Of a stretch of DNA of 64,000 nt, positions 21,343-30,500 are shown piece by piece. The translations under genes and the position numbers were made by a program. Source of the stretch: Candidatus Kapaibacterium sp. (GTDB taxonomy: Bacteria; Bacteroidota; Ignavibacteria; Kapaibacteriales; UBA4661). Each line of letters begins with the position of its first letter. The stretch's first letter is position 1. The DNA lies in the NCBI GenBank assembly GCA_025455065.1, contig JALONG010000003.1:1-64000 (forward strand), in the 5' to 3' direction. The notes beneath the pieces are model-generated. The model saw only the letters and a list, made by a program, of their open reading frames with translations. It ran no database searches and was not told the DNA's origin.

Positions 21343-21816
21343 CTAATCTAGGGTCAGATTTGGTTTGGGACGTAAACCGATTTGTGCCAAAGATTTGAGT
21401 TGAGATGCTCCTTTAATATCAAACTTTTTGGATTGAATCCAGTGAAATGGTTCGTCTGCTTGTAGTTTTTTAACATTCGGAGCATGAGAATTCAGCCATT
21501 TTTTAAGCCATTGTAATTTGTTTCTCATCGTTCTGACTTCATCAGATTTTGCCGAGTGAAATTCTACAAAATATACTTGCCCTTTGTAAGCAAATGCATA
21601 ATCCCAACGACTATCCTGCGGATACCTCCCCTGTGTGGTTTTGTCAATATTCACGCTGCCTTGCAGGTCGTGGGTGCTACCGACAACAATTTTACTACTG
21701 TGCTGTCTTTCCAAGGCTTGTAATCCTTTTTGAAAACCATTAGCTATATCGGGTGTAGCTGCAACAGCTTCTTTGAAGGTCATTCTCTTTATTGAGGTTA
21801 CTTTTTTCTTACTCAT
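21343..21816 (-). CDS. Small possible nuclease-like partner of the adjacent ATPase
   Basis: 157 residues from ATG 21816 (MSKKKVTSIKRMTFKEAVAA); other in-frame ATGs at 21825 and 21837 would lengthen the overlap. It overlaps the end of the ATPase gene by 8 bp, so the two are translationally coupled. I do not recognise a named family. A central beta-beta unit, WDYAFAYKGQVYFVEFHSAK, has the shape of a restriction-nuclease core (Asp on one strand, Glu then a basic residue on the next), followed by a Lys/Trp-rich helix. The nuclease reading is an inference from this short pattern plus the ATPase pairing. Confidence 0.5.
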   Translation of the reverse strand: MSKKKVTSIKRMTFKEAVAATPDIANGFQKGLQALERQHSSKIVVGSTHDLQGSVNIDKTTQGRYPQDSRWDYAFAYKGQVYFVEFHSAKSDEVRTMRNKLQWLKKWLNSHAPNVKKLQADEPFHWIQSKKFDIKGASQLKSLAQIGLRPKPNLTLD

Positions 21817-22942
21817 CGGTAGCATACTCCGCCACAATATTTAATACTCTGGAAGCAAATTCTGATAGCCCACCCCACTCTGCAATCGCAATATCCTCGC
21901 TCGCAGCATCCAGAGTGCTAATATCTTTTGCAATAGCAGTTGCACCTTCTCTTGCGAAGTAGAATGTGTTAATTGTTTTGTGATGAATAATGTTATCAAA
22001 GATTTTTATTTTAGGCATATCAAATATTTTATACAAAGCCTCGCCCTTTCCAAATTTTTTAAGCCAAGTGTATGCCCAAGCAAATTCCAACAAAACAGGT
22101 GAATGAGTAGAAACAATAACTTTGTAACCACGCGACATCAAATCAATAATCTGCACAATAACCGACATAATTGCCTGCGGATGCAGTCCCATTTCTGGCT
22201 CTTCAATCACAACATAATTGTAAGTGCCTTTTTTACTAGATTTTGACGGAGGACATAACAAATAGAACCCCATCAAAAGCGGCATAAATTCCTTCTGTCC
22301 CGCGCTCCATGTCATAAACGGAATATTCATGTTATCAATATTCATTGATAATTTTTTTTGCCCTGATTTATTATCAATGCTGATTACTCCATCATGAAAA
22401 ATACTTTGATTGAATAAATCTCTAACAGGCTGTTTTAAGCGGTTGGTTATAGGAAAAACAACCCCAACATTACGCATTAGCTCATACTGAAGAAGCGTGT
22501 CGCTAAAATGTCGTAAGATATACGGGGCAGAATTGTCAAATTCTCTAAAATATTTGGGTCTGCCGTCACTCACGCTTAAGATTCTTTGCGCTGGAATATA
22601 AAACACCTCTTCATTATCGTTTCCTGTTTTTCTTCCTTGTTTTGGTAACAAAAAACTTTTTGAATACTGATTTTCATCAAATGCAATCCTAGTTTGGTCA
22701 GTCCATATCGGAGACATACCCTCACCAAAATACATATTTAATATGCTGTCAATATCTTTACCCCATTCAAAACTATAATGTTCAAGAGTTTTGCGTATGC
22801 TGTTTTTATCAATCAGCAATTTTAACAGTTGCAAAAAAATACTTTTTCCACTTGCTTGTTGCCCAATAAGTATGGTCAGATCACCAAAATGCACGTTGGC
22901 ATCCTGAATTGGTCCAAAAGATTGTACTCGTAAGTGGTTCAT
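21809..22942 (-). CDS. ABC-type AAA ATPase (OLD/AAA15-like)
   Basis: 377 residues beginning MNHLRVQSFGPIQDANVHFG, the typical opening of RecF/OLD-type ATPases. Walker A is GQQASGKS (27-34), the ABC signature WSAGQKEF (~212-219), Walker B YNYVVIEEPEMGLHP (~241-255), and the switch His lies in VSTHSP (~280). The C-terminal half has no TOPRIM nuclease domain, unlike OLD proteins proper, so a nuclease or effector would have to come from a partner. The overlapping downstream gene is the candidate. The arrangement resembles two-gene ATPase-effector defence modules such as Septu or PARIS, but the partner does not look like theirs. Confidence 0.8.
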   Translation of the reverse strand: MNHLRVQSFGPIQDANVHFGDLTILIGQQASGKSIFLQLLKLLIDKNSIRKTLEHYSFEWGKDIDSILNMYFGEGMSPIWTDQTRIAFDENQYSKSFLLPKQGRKTGNDNEEVFYIPAQRILSVSDGRPKYFREFDNSAPYILRHFSDTLLQYELMRNVGVVFPITNRLKQPVRDLFNQSIFHDGVISIDNKSGQKKLSMNIDNMNIPFMTWSAGQKEFMPLLMGFYLLCPPSKSSKKGTYNYVVIEEPEMGLHPQAIMSVIVQIIDLMSRGYKVIVSTHSPVLLEFAWAYTWLKKFGKGEALYKIFDMPKIKIFDNIIHHKTINTFYFAREGATAIAKDISTLDAASEDIAIAEWGGLSEFASRVLNIVAEYATDE

Positions 22943-23005
22943 GTTTTTGCTGATAAAAAAACTGTTAAAACATTCTGTAAGCCTTTTTCACATCAACACC
23001 TTACT

Positions 23006-23539
23006 TCATGGTATGAGCGAATACATTGCCGCATCACAAGACTTATCATAGAGATAGAGACGATTGCGCAGTGTACCTTCATAGACAGCACCTGCTTTTT
23101 CGGCTACTTTCCTGCTGCCAGCATTCTGTACGTCAATCACAAGCTCAATGCGGCACAAGCCAACATCGTGAAATGCAAACTCTGCCAAGCCCTGCGCAAT
23201 TTTGGTTCCATAGCCGCGCCCTGTTTGTGCCGTATCAACCCAGTAGCCAAGATTGGCGAAACGATGCCGTGTGTTGATGGTGTTGATAAAACCAAGCCCA
23301 ACAAGCACCTCATTATCAAAAACCGACCAATAATAGGCTGTACCGTTCTGCCAATCTGCCTTTCTGTCGCGTAGAAACGTGCGAGTGGCTTCTTCAGTTT
23401 CAGGAGAAAAATATGTACTCATCCATGATTCTATCTGACTTCTTGAGCGTTCAACCGATTGCCAATAATCGTGGTGATGCGCTTCGGAAAGCGCTTCAAA
23501 CCTGATGTTTTGATGATAAAATTGTGTTCGCATTTGCAT
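23006..23539 (-). CDS. GNAT acetyltransferase (RimJ/RimL-like)
   Basis: 177 residues. VLVGLGFINTINTRHRFANL and LGYWVDTAQTGRGYGTKIAQ, followed by LAEFAF, form the acetyl-CoA-binding core (the QTGRGYGT loop is the pyrophosphate site), and LVIDVQNAGSRKVAEKAGAV is the usual last motif. The fit is to the RimJ/RimL branch, which acetylates protein N-termini or small amines. Its substrate cannot be inferred. It is a single gene between the ATPase pair and the toxin-antitoxin pair. Confidence 0.88.
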   Translation of the reverse strand: MQMRTQFYHQNIRFEALSEAHHHDYWQSVERSRSQIESWMSTYFSPETEEATRTFLRDRKADWQNGTAYYWSVFDNEVLVGLGFINTINTRHRFANLGYWVDTAQTGRGYGTKIAQGLAEFAFHDVGLCRIELVIDVQNAGSRKVAEKAGAVYEGTLRNRLYLYDKSCDAAMYSLIP

Positions 23540-23657
23540 TCCACATAATACTCATAAATGATATTACAACAACCGCGTCCGAAGCCCACACATTAGGCCA
23601 TTACTTGTTTGTCTCAAGAAAAGCATTGATTGATGGTTACTTGGTCATACACTTCGG

Positions 23658-24002
23658 TCATACATTTTTCGCCCAAAGAAATGTGCTGAGATTTTTCTGC
23701 AAACGCTCTAAACGTTCCTCAGAAATCTGCCCCAAAACACCTTTGCAGTCAAGGACAGGCAGGGTATTGAGAAAACCAAGGCGGATAAGTGAGGTGGTTT
23801 TCAGACCACTTTGTGCGTAGTCATCGTCCGTTGCGCGAAGAATCTCGTCAAAATTAGGAACGTAATGCTGCAACTGTGAACTAATACCACAAACAAGCAT
23901 ATCGTTGAATGGCGGCATTATGCGTAGCACCACAGCAGGACGCAGTTTGCTGTCTCCATCGGCTTGGCGTAATGACACTATCACCACACGTCCTTCGTTC
24001 AT
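23658..24002 (-). CDS. PemK/MazF-family toxin-like endoribonuclease
   Basis: 114 residues. RVVIVSLRQADGDSKLRPAV is the MazF/PemK opening strand pair with the conserved Arg-Pro, and the SSQLQHYVPNFDEIL, GLKTTSLIRLG and LGQISEERLERLQKNL segments complete the SH3-like fold. MazF proteins cut single-stranded mRNA. Its ATG shares one base with the TAA stop of the upstream antitoxin-like gene, the normal arrangement for a toxin-antitoxin pair. Confidence 0.82.
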   Translation of the reverse strand: MNEGRVVIVSLRQADGDSKLRPAVVLRIMPPFNDMLVCGISSQLQHYVPNFDEILRATDDDYAQSGLKTTSLIRLGFLNTLPVLDCKGVLGQISEERLERLQKNLSTFLWAKNV

Positions 24003-24310
24003 TACTTTCCGTCCTTTGTGCTGGTTTGCGGGTTCTGATTGGCATAACGATACAAAGGGTTTACTTCAATGAGTGGAACATTGGAGTAGTCCGGTTCATC
24101 ATCGGAGTACGCTCGCTCTAAACTTTGCGCTGCTATTGCATACCAATCATTACGCTCTTGTTCCAAATCCTGATGTTCTTTGGATAATTGTTGGCGATGT
24201 TCATTGCCAAGAACAACTATCAAAACATCGCCATTTTCGGGTAATTCTACTGCTGAATCAAGAACGATGCGATGTTGCCGAATTTGCGCGGGAAATGTTG
24301 TGTAAGGCAT
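24002..24310 (-). CDS. Putative antitoxin of the MazF-like pair
   Basis: 102 residues from ATG 24310; a TTG at 24322 is the alternative. The first part (FPAQIRQHRIVLDSAVELPE, then GDVLIVVLG) resembles the AbrB-like beta domain of small antitoxins, and the acidic C-terminal half (QSLERAYSDDEPDYSNVPLI) could wrap the toxin. It directly precedes the MazF-like gene with a one-base overlap. The role is assigned by position and general composition, not by a recognised family. Confidence 0.65.
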   Translation of the reverse strand: MPYTTFPAQIRQHRIVLDSAVELPENGDVLIVVLGNEHRQQLSKEHQDLEQERNDWYAIAAQSLERAYSDDEPDYSNVPLIEVNPLYRYANQNPQTSTKDGK

Positions 24311-24366
24311 AATATTTTTCAATACTTGTGGTCAGAAATTGTATGAACGGTTTGATGAGAAGCTGT

Positions 24367-24410
24367 TTACTCCGCATAATACTCCTGCAACGACCGCACC
24401 CGCACTGCGT
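24367..24410 (-). pseudogene. Remnant of the carB 3' end
   Basis: About 43 bases starting at 24367 match the last codons of the intact carB gene at 27572-27614 with two mismatches, including the codons for LQEYYAE and the TAA stop, on the same strand. No coding context remains upstream of it. It marks the far edge of a ~3.2-kb segment (GumN-like, beta-lactamase, two hicAB pairs) inserted between it and the real carB end. Confidence 0.88.
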
Positions 24411-24454
24411 CTAACAACACGGGGGAAGCGAGGCAGATTCATCACAAACTTCGG

Positions 24455-25396
24455 TTACTTGAAATCAAGAACTTGCTCGCGTTTGGTTATTGGTTCAACA
24501 TTGTAACCTTGTTTGCGCAACAGCGTGATTAAGCCTTCTTTTCCAGCCAAATGCCCCGCGCCAACGGCAAAAAAGGTTGGTTTGTCTTGCATCATTTTTT
24601 GAATACGCGGCAGCCAAAGCCGATTTCGGTCATCTACAACCACAGACCATTGCTTCTTGTATTGCTTGGTATCTGTTTGCGCTATGGGTGTGGAAATATA
24701 CTCCGAAAGATTCTGCATTCCGATAATATTTTCTGTTTTATAGAGATTGACAAACTGCTGCATCTTCTGGCGTACCTCGCCCCACTGACGAATAAACAGC
24801 AAAACATTGTACGCGCCGATAGAATCCTGCCCTGCAAGAAAAAGACCAATTTTTTCTCGGTCAGCCGTAGTTTCTAAGCCGGTAATTTCATGCTTGTAGC
24901 CACGCGAATCGTTGTCACGCCTCGAAATGCCCATAACGACTTGCTCTGCTCCTGTTTCCATACAATTCATAGACTGTTTGAGAAGTCGCCTACTAAGAAT
25001 AACAGGACGCACTTTTGTCCAAACAGTATCAGGAATTTTGATGATTTTTTCCATGAACTGGCGCATTTCTGCGTAATTTTTCTCGCCAAGCCAGCGCTTG
25101 TAATTATCAGGATTTGGGTTAATAAATTGTTGTGCCGCAACCGTCATTTCTTGCTTATTCATCAAATTCATTTCAAAAGCAATACGCTTACACTGGTTCA
25201 TTGCTTCAATCGTTTGCCCACGCAGCACATAATCTTGCGGACAAATCAAATGTATAGTTCCATACAGGTAAGAAGGCTTTTCAAGCCCTTTACCCGAAAT
25301 TCGCCACAAGAGCGAATTCTGCATCATTGGCTGAGACCGAAGAGTAGGCAAGAACAGAAACATTATTACCAAAAGAAGGAAAGAGCGTATTATCAT
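24455..25396 (-). CDS. Exported TraB/GumN-family protein
   Basis: 313 residues from ATG 25396, chosen for its signal peptide (MIIRSFLLLVIMFLFLPTLR). LLWRISGKGLEKPSYLYGTI, followed by HLI, and the C-terminal FFAVGAGHLAGKEGLITLLR are the two hallmark segments of the TraB/GumN family, a metalloprotease-like fold with paired GxxH motifs. A paired CKRIAFEMNL segment supplies the conserved Glu. Function in bacteria is poorly known. It closely follows the beta-lactamase gene on the same strand. Confidence 0.85.
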   Translation of the reverse strand: MIIRSFLLLVIMFLFLPTLRSQPMMQNSLLWRISGKGLEKPSYLYGTIHLICPQDYVLRGQTIEAMNQCKRIAFEMNLMNKQEMTVAAQQFINPNPDNYKRWLGEKNYAEMRQFMEKIIKIPDTVWTKVRPVILSRRLLKQSMNCMETGAEQVVMGISRRDNDSRGYKHEITGLETTADREKIGLFLAGQDSIGAYNVLLFIRQWGEVRQKMQQFVNLYKTENIIGMQNLSEYISTPIAQTDTKQYKKQWSVVVDDRNRLWLPRIQKMMQDKPTFFAVGAGHLAGKEGLITLLRKQGYNVEPITKREQVLDFK

Positions 25397-25433
25397 AGTA
25401 TTTATGCGGTCTTGATGTTCAACAGATAAAGCA

Positions 25434-26354
25434 TTAGTTCTTCCGACTGACAAAATAATCCCACGCTGCTTTCGCTACATCGGCAATGATTTTTTCATTG
25501 GTCTCGAAATTTTCTTTTGAATCGGTAACAAAGACACTGATGAAAAAATGCTGTCCGTTCGGTAAAAACACCACGCCAATATCGTTCACGGCGGCGGTAA
25601 TCCCTTGCTTGTTTGTTCCCGACCAACCTGTCTTGTGTGCAACCACCGTTCCGCTCGGTAATTGCCCTTTGATTCTGTCTTTTCCGGTTGCTGTTTGCTT
25701 CATCACATTCCAAATAAAGTTGTGGCTTTTTGCCGATAAAGCATTGTTTCTATTCTCATAAAAACTTGACAGAACCTTGTTTGCTTCTTTGGGTGTGGTC
25801 CAATTTTGAAACTGCAAATCCCAATTATTTTGCATTACCTCTTCATTGATTTTGACGGAAATGTCTTTGAAGCCATTGTTGACAAAATAATTTTCAACAT
25901 TTTGGGGTCCGCCCAAAAGCCTCAAGAGCGCGTCGCAGCCCGCATTATCGCTTTGGGAAACCGTGTATTCGATAATTTCTGCAACTGCCAGTTCTGCACC
26001 TTGAGGATATTTTTCCCGAATCGGACTATGGAGACCAGGCAAAAGGTCTTTTCCCTTCAGGACTATTTTTTGCTCTAACGAAAATTTTCCTTTATCAATC
26101 TGTGACAGTAATGCTAAGGCAATATGAAACTTGAAAACACTTTGCATTGGAAAATGCCGTTCACCGTTCAAGGACACAGTATCTTTGCCGTTACCGTCCA
26201 TAATGGCAACGCCGACGGTAGCCTTCTTTGCCGCGATGATATGCTGTATTTTTTGGCGCAAGGAATCTATCATTTGAGCAGATGCCTGTTGAGCAGATAG
26301 CTGAGAAGTACCGCAAATAATCAGGATAATTGGAAGAAGCAAGGATTTAGTCAT
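25434..26354 (-). CDS. Class A beta-lactamase (subclass A2-like)
   Basis: 306 residues with a signal peptide (MTKSLLLPIILIICGTSQLS). All serine beta-lactamase landmarks are present: SVFK with the nucleophile Ser72 and Lys75, SDN at 135-137 (SQSDNAGCDALLRLLGG), an omega-loop Glu at ~171-172 (NEEVMQNNWDLQFQNWTTP) and KTG at 241-243 (AHKTGWSGT). The HFPMQSVFKFHIAL context and the NWTTP omega loop are like the A2 enzymes found in Bacteroidota (CfxA/CepA/PER-type). It hydrolyses beta-lactams in the periplasm; spectrum cannot be read from sequence. It lies in the segment between carB and the carB remnant. Confidence 0.92.
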   Translation of the reverse strand: MTKSLLLPIILIICGTSQLSAQQASAQMIDSLRQKIQHIIAAKKATVGVAIMDGNGKDTVSLNGERHFPMQSVFKFHIALALLSQIDKGKFSLEQKIVLKGKDLLPGLHSPIREKYPQGAELAVAEIIEYTVSQSDNAGCDALLRLLGGPQNVENYFVNNGFKDISVKINEEVMQNNWDLQFQNWTTPKEANKVLSSFYENRNNALSAKSHNFIWNVMKQTATGKDRIKGQLPSGTVVAHKTGWSGTNKQGITAAVNDIGVVFLPNGQHFFISVFVTDSKENFETNEKIIADVAKAAWDYFVSRKN

Positions 26355-26401
26355 ATTTTTGAGTTACTCAAGGTTGATGAAAGTATAGGGTGAATTGAGG
26401 T

Positions 26402-26677
26402 TTATGCAAGTTCCGGCATCTTGACGGTAACGTGTGTGAGAATATCATCCGGTGCAAGTTCGAGTTCACTTGAATTCAAGTGATACTGAAGACTTTTAGG
26501 TTCAGGTATTGCGCCGCCATATTCCAACGTCGTTTCTATCCATAGCAAAATAGCCTCTTGCATTAAGCGCAAAGTTTCATCTATTGTCTCACCCGTCGCT
26601 ACACAAGCAACGTCGTCTAAACAGTATGCAGAATAGTTATTTTCGGCACGTTCAATCACAATGAGAAATGATGTCAT
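26402..26677 (-). CDS. hicB: HicB-family antitoxin (pair 2)
   Basis: 91 residues from ATG 26677, which has a GGAGG ribosome site six bases upstream. FLIVIERAENNYSAYCLDDV and the GETIDETLRLMQEAILLWIE helix are the degraded RNase H-like fold of HicB antitoxins. Its C-terminus (IPEPKSLQYHLNS, DDILTHVTVKMPELA) is clearly related to the other HicB in the window, so the two pairs arose by duplication. Its presumed HicA partner is 205 bp away, separated by a nested inverted repeat. Confidence 0.85.
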   Translation of the reverse strand: MTSFLIVIERAENNYSAYCLDDVACVATGETIDETLRLMQEAILLWIETTLEYGGAIPEPKSLQYHLNSSELELAPDDILTHVTVKMPELA

Positions 26678-26703
26678 ATATCCTCCAAGCATCTGTATTA
26701 GAG

Positions 26704-26876
26704 ATTATACGGATTAGTGGTTTGGGAGAATAGAAACTCATGTAAAGCGCATTACTACTGATGTTTAGTGGCACAGACATTTCTGTCTGTGCGTAGCCCC
26801 TAAACACAGTGCCAAACCTCGCATAGGCAGAAATGCCTGTGCCACTGAAAGGTTCTCAATACATAATCCGTATAAT
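26704..26876. repeat. Nested inverted-repeat element between hicA and hicB
   Basis: A perfect 13-bp inverted repeat (attatacggatta at 26704-26716 and its complement at 26864-26876) encloses a second imperfect 26-bp inverted repeat (26767-26792 against 26821-26846, starting agtggcacag). The 173-bp unit has no ORF of note. The structure suggests a small non-autonomous mobile element or a REP-like palindromic element. It separates hicA2 from hicB2, which are normally almost contiguous. Confidence 0.75.
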
Positions 26877-26881
26877 GTCTA

Positions 26882-27076
26882 TTACTTGAGTCCGGTTTGT
26901 TTATAGATTTGTTTCTCTGTCATTTTGGGTATATCATCACTTTCTTTTCCTGCAACAACGGTTGTTTTGCCGATGACAGAATTTTTGAAAATACGATGAC
27001 TACCGTTTATCCGCACAAGCTGCCAACCGTTTGCTTCCAATTTGCGAATCATGTCTTTGACTTTTATTGCACTCAT
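26882..27076 (-). CDS. hicA: HicA-family toxin (pair 2)
   Basis: 64 residues of the double-stranded-RNA-binding-like HicA fold: VKDMIRKLEANGWQLVRING then SHRIFKN with the catalytic His, and VVAGKESDDIPKMTEKQIYK at the end. It starts three bases after the hicB of pair 1 ends, so it is in the same operon. HicA toxins cleave mRNA when their HicB is lost. Its own HicB follows only after the inverted-repeat element, so neutralisation may depend on the HicB of pair 1. Confidence 0.88.
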   Translation of the reverse strand: MSAIKVKDMIRKLEANGWQLVRINGSHRIFKNSVIGKTTVVAGKESDDIPKMTEKQIYKQTGLK

Positions 27077-27079
27077 AAA

Positions 27080-27361
27080 CTATGCGAATTCAGAAACATT
27101 TACCGAAACTTGCGTTATCACATCGTCCGGGGTTAATTCCCACCCACCGGAATCCAAGTAATAGCGCAATGATTTGGGTTCGGGGATGGATTCGCCATGT
27201 TCAAGCATTCCTTCGAGATGGAATTCGATTGCTTCAGCCATAAGCTGCAAAGTATCTTCAAAGCTATCATCTGCAGCAATACAACCCGGAACATCGGGTG
27301 AATACGCACAATAGCCGTTTTCCGTCCTTTGGAGAACTACGTTATATTGAAGAATTGTCAT
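27080..27361 (-). CDS. hicB: HicB-family antitoxin (pair 1)
   Basis: 93 residues with a GGAGG ribosome site before ATG 27361. VVLQRTENGYCAYSPDVPGC is the standard HicB entry, followed by the helix FEDTLQLMAEAIEFHLEGML. It lacks an obvious extra DNA-binding domain, although the C-terminal WELTPDDVITQVSVNVSEF could contribute to operator binding. It pairs with the hicA 13 bp upstream in the same operon. Confidence 0.9.
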   Translation of the reverse strand: MTILQYNVVLQRTENGYCAYSPDVPGCIAADDSFEDTLQLMAEAIEFHLEGMLEHGESIPEPKSLRYYLDSGGWELTPDDVITQVSVNVSEFA

Positions 27362-27374
27362 GGTAAACCTCCAA

Positions 27375-27566
27375 TTATTTTAGACCTGCTTGTGTCAAAA
27401 TGCTTTGTTCAATGGATTTCTGCAAATCTTTACTTTCTTTGCCCGCGACAGTAACAGTACCGCTTTTGGTCGGATGCCAAAACTGCCGATGACTTCCTTT
27501 CTGTCTGTCAAAATACCAGCCATCTTGCTCAAGCAGTTTGATTATATCACGAATTTTCATACCCAT
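27375..27566 (-). CDS. hicA: HicA-family toxin (pair 1)
   Basis: 63 residues. KIRDIIKLLEQDGWYFDRQK then GSHRQFWHP with the catalytic His, and VTVAGKESKDLQKSIEQSIL complete the HicA fold. A second ATG two codons in (27560) is an alternative start. It begins five bases after the carB stop codon on the same strand, so the hic operon may be read through from carB. It is a diverged paralogue of the hicA at 26882. Confidence 0.9.
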   Translation of the reverse strand: MGMKIRDIIKLLEQDGWYFDRQKGSHRQFWHPTKSGTVTVAGKESKDLQKSIEQSILTQAGLK

Positions 27567-27571
27567 AAATT

Positions 27572-30500
27572 TTACTCCGCATAATACTCCTGCAACGACC
27601 GTACCCGCACTGCATCCGAGGCTCTCACATTCTGCAAGCCCTTCAGTGAAGCCTGTGCTGCGGCAAGTGTCGTAATAAACGGTACTTTGAATTTCATCGC
27701 AGATCGCCCCATGACTTGCTCATCTACGCGAGAGTTTTCACCCTTTGGCGTATTGATAACGAGGTTGATAGAGCCTTGTTCGATATAATCAATGACGTTT
27801 GGGCTGCCTTCGTAGTATTTCAGCAGCGTCGAAGCTGGAACACCATGCTCTTTCAGCCATTGAGCCGTGCCGGATGTTGCCAAAATCTCGAAACCAAGTT
27901 CATAATATCCTTTGATAATCTGAGCCGTGCGCGAGGTTTTATCGCGGTCGCAGAGCGACGCAAAAATCCGCCCTTTGTCGGGGATATTGATTCCGGCAGA
28001 GATGTTTGCTTTTATCATCGCCGTTGCGAAATCGCGGTCAATGCCCATCACCTCGCCGGTGGAGCGCATCTCCGGACCCAAGTAAATATCAGCCTTTGGG
28101 AACTTTGTGAACGGGAATACCGATTCTTTAATTGCCACGCGGCTCGCCGAAAGCGAGAACTCCTCAATCGGCGGTACACCTGCATCACCAAACTTTTTGC
28201 CCGTCATCACGTGTGTTGCAATTTGTGCAAGTGCTACTCCACGCGCCTTCGAGACAAAGGGAACCGTCCGCGAGGCGCGGGGATTGACTTCCAGCACGTA
28301 GAGTTCATCTTCCTGCAAGGCAAATTGAATGTTCATGAGTCCCACCACCTTCAATGCTTTTGCCAGCTTGCGCGTGTATTCCACGATGCGGTCAAATTGT
28401 TCATTGGTGATGTTGTACGGCGGCAATACGCATGATGAATCGCCCGAATGGACACCCGCTTCTTCGATGTGCTGCATCACCGCGCCAATAATGACGCGCT
28501 CTCCGTCGGAAACCGCATCCACATCAAACTCATACGCATTTTCCAAAAACTGGTCAATCAAAATCGGACGTTCCGGCGAAACATTGATAGCGCGGCTCAT
28601 GTACTGACGCAAGGAATCATCGTGGTAACAAATCTGCATGGAACGCCCGCCCAGCACGTAGCTTGGGCGCACGAGTGCCGGATAACCGATGCGCTGCGCA
28701 ATCTCCAACGCTTCATCAACCGTCGTCGCCGTGCCGTATTTGGGGCAAGGAACGCCCAACTCGTCAATGAGCGCACCGAAGCGTTTGCGGTCTTCCGCAA
28801 GGTCAATGCCTTCGGGCGACGTTCCCAAAATCTTGAAACCCGCTTCGTCAATAGCGTGGGCGAGTTTGAGCGGCGTTTGTCCACCGAAGGTAACAATCAC
28901 GCCGTCGGGCTGCTCGTGTTCCAACACATTCAGCACATCTTCCAGCGTGAGTGGCTCAAAATAGAGCTTGTCCGTAATGTCGTAATCGGTTGAAACCGTT
29001 TCGGGATTGCAGTTTATCATAATCGCCTCAAAACCCGCTTGTTTCAAGGCAAAGACGGCTTGCACACAACAATAATCAAACTCAATGCCCTGTCCGATGC
29101 GGTTTGGTCCACCGCCCAAAATCACGACTTTTTTCCGCGCAGACCGCACGGATTCGTTCTCTTGTTCGTAGGTAGAGTAATGATACGGCGTTTCAGATTC
29201 AAACTCCGCCGCACAGGTGTCAATCGTCTTAAAGACAGGTTTTATGCCGAGTTTGAGGCGATGTGTGCGAACCTCTTTCTCACTCGAACCCGTCAAAATA
29301 GCGAGTTGGCGGTCGGAAAAGCCGAATTGTTTCAGGCGGAAAAGGCGCGTAGAATCAAGTGTTGGAAGTGAATTACTCAGGTTTGCAGAACGCCATTCCG
29401 CCAAAAGCCCTTCCGCCTCATTTACAATCTGCCTGCACTGCTCAATAAACCAAGGGTCGTACTTGGTGGCGTTGAAAATTTCGTCTGTCGTCATGCCCAT
29501 TCTGAGTGCTTCGCACAGGTCAAAAATTGAATCCGATTTCCGGCGAAAAAGCCGCTTCAAATGGACTTCTTTATCTACGCGAAAATGCGAGACAGGTTCT
29601 AAGTACGAGACATTATCATACCCGAAGCCATGACGATTTTTCTCAATACTACGGAGTGCCTTTTGCAAAGCCTCTTTGAAGGTGCGCCCGAAGGACATTG
29701 CCTCGCCGACGGACTTCATCTGCACCGTCAGCTCGTCGTCCACGCCTTTGAATTTCTCAAAATCCCAGCGCGGCACTTTCACCACGACATAATCAATCGT
29801 CGGCTCAAAACAAGCAGGCGTTTTTTTCGTGATGTCGTTGGTGATTTCATCCAATGTATAGCCAATAGCGAGTTTTGCCGCAATTTTTGCAATCGGAAAA
29901 CCTGTTGCTTTGGAGGCAAGCGCGGAAGAGCGCGACACGCGAGGATTCATCTCAATAATTATCAAACGCCCGTCTTTCGGATTCACCGCAAATTGTACGT
30001 TTGAACCGCCTGTTTCCACACCGATTTCTCGCATGATTTTGAGCGCTGCATCGCGCATAAATTGGTACTCACGGTCAGTGAGGGTTTGCGCGGGTGCGAC
30101 GGTGATGCTGTCTCCGGTGTGAACGCCCATCGGGTCGAAGTTTTCAATCGAGCAAATGATAACACAATTATCCTTTGTATCCCGCATCACTTCTAGCTCA
30201 TACTCTTTCCAGCCAATAATACTTTCTTCCACCAGCACCCGCCGCACGGGGCTTGCTTCCAAGCCTGCACTCAGTTTTTGCTTGAAGTCGTCCCAATCAT
30301 ACGCGATGCCGCCACCCGTGCCGCCCAGCGTGAAGGATGGGCGAATGATAAGCGGAAACGTGCCGATAATTTCTGCTTGTTTGATGCCTTCTTCCATCGT
30401 GTCCACGAAGCCGCCCCGCGCCATTTCCAGACCGCAGCGTTTCATTGCTTCCAAAAATTCCTCGCGGTCTTCTGCCATGCGGATAGATTCGGGCTTTGAG

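Noticed and set aside
22934-23374. 146-codon open frame on the plus strand opposite the GNAT gene
   Set aside because: The minus strand carries a clear acetyltransferase with conserved motifs; the plus-strand product has no recognisable pattern.
26767-26846. CRISPR-like array in the hicA-hicB gap
   Set aside because: Only two repeat arms exist and they are inverted, not direct and regularly spaced; no cas gene is present.
27716-28435. 239-codon open frame on the plus strand opposite carB
   Set aside because: It lies wholly inside a certain carB gene and reads as a Cys/Arg/His-rich, domain-free translation, typical of an antisense shadow.
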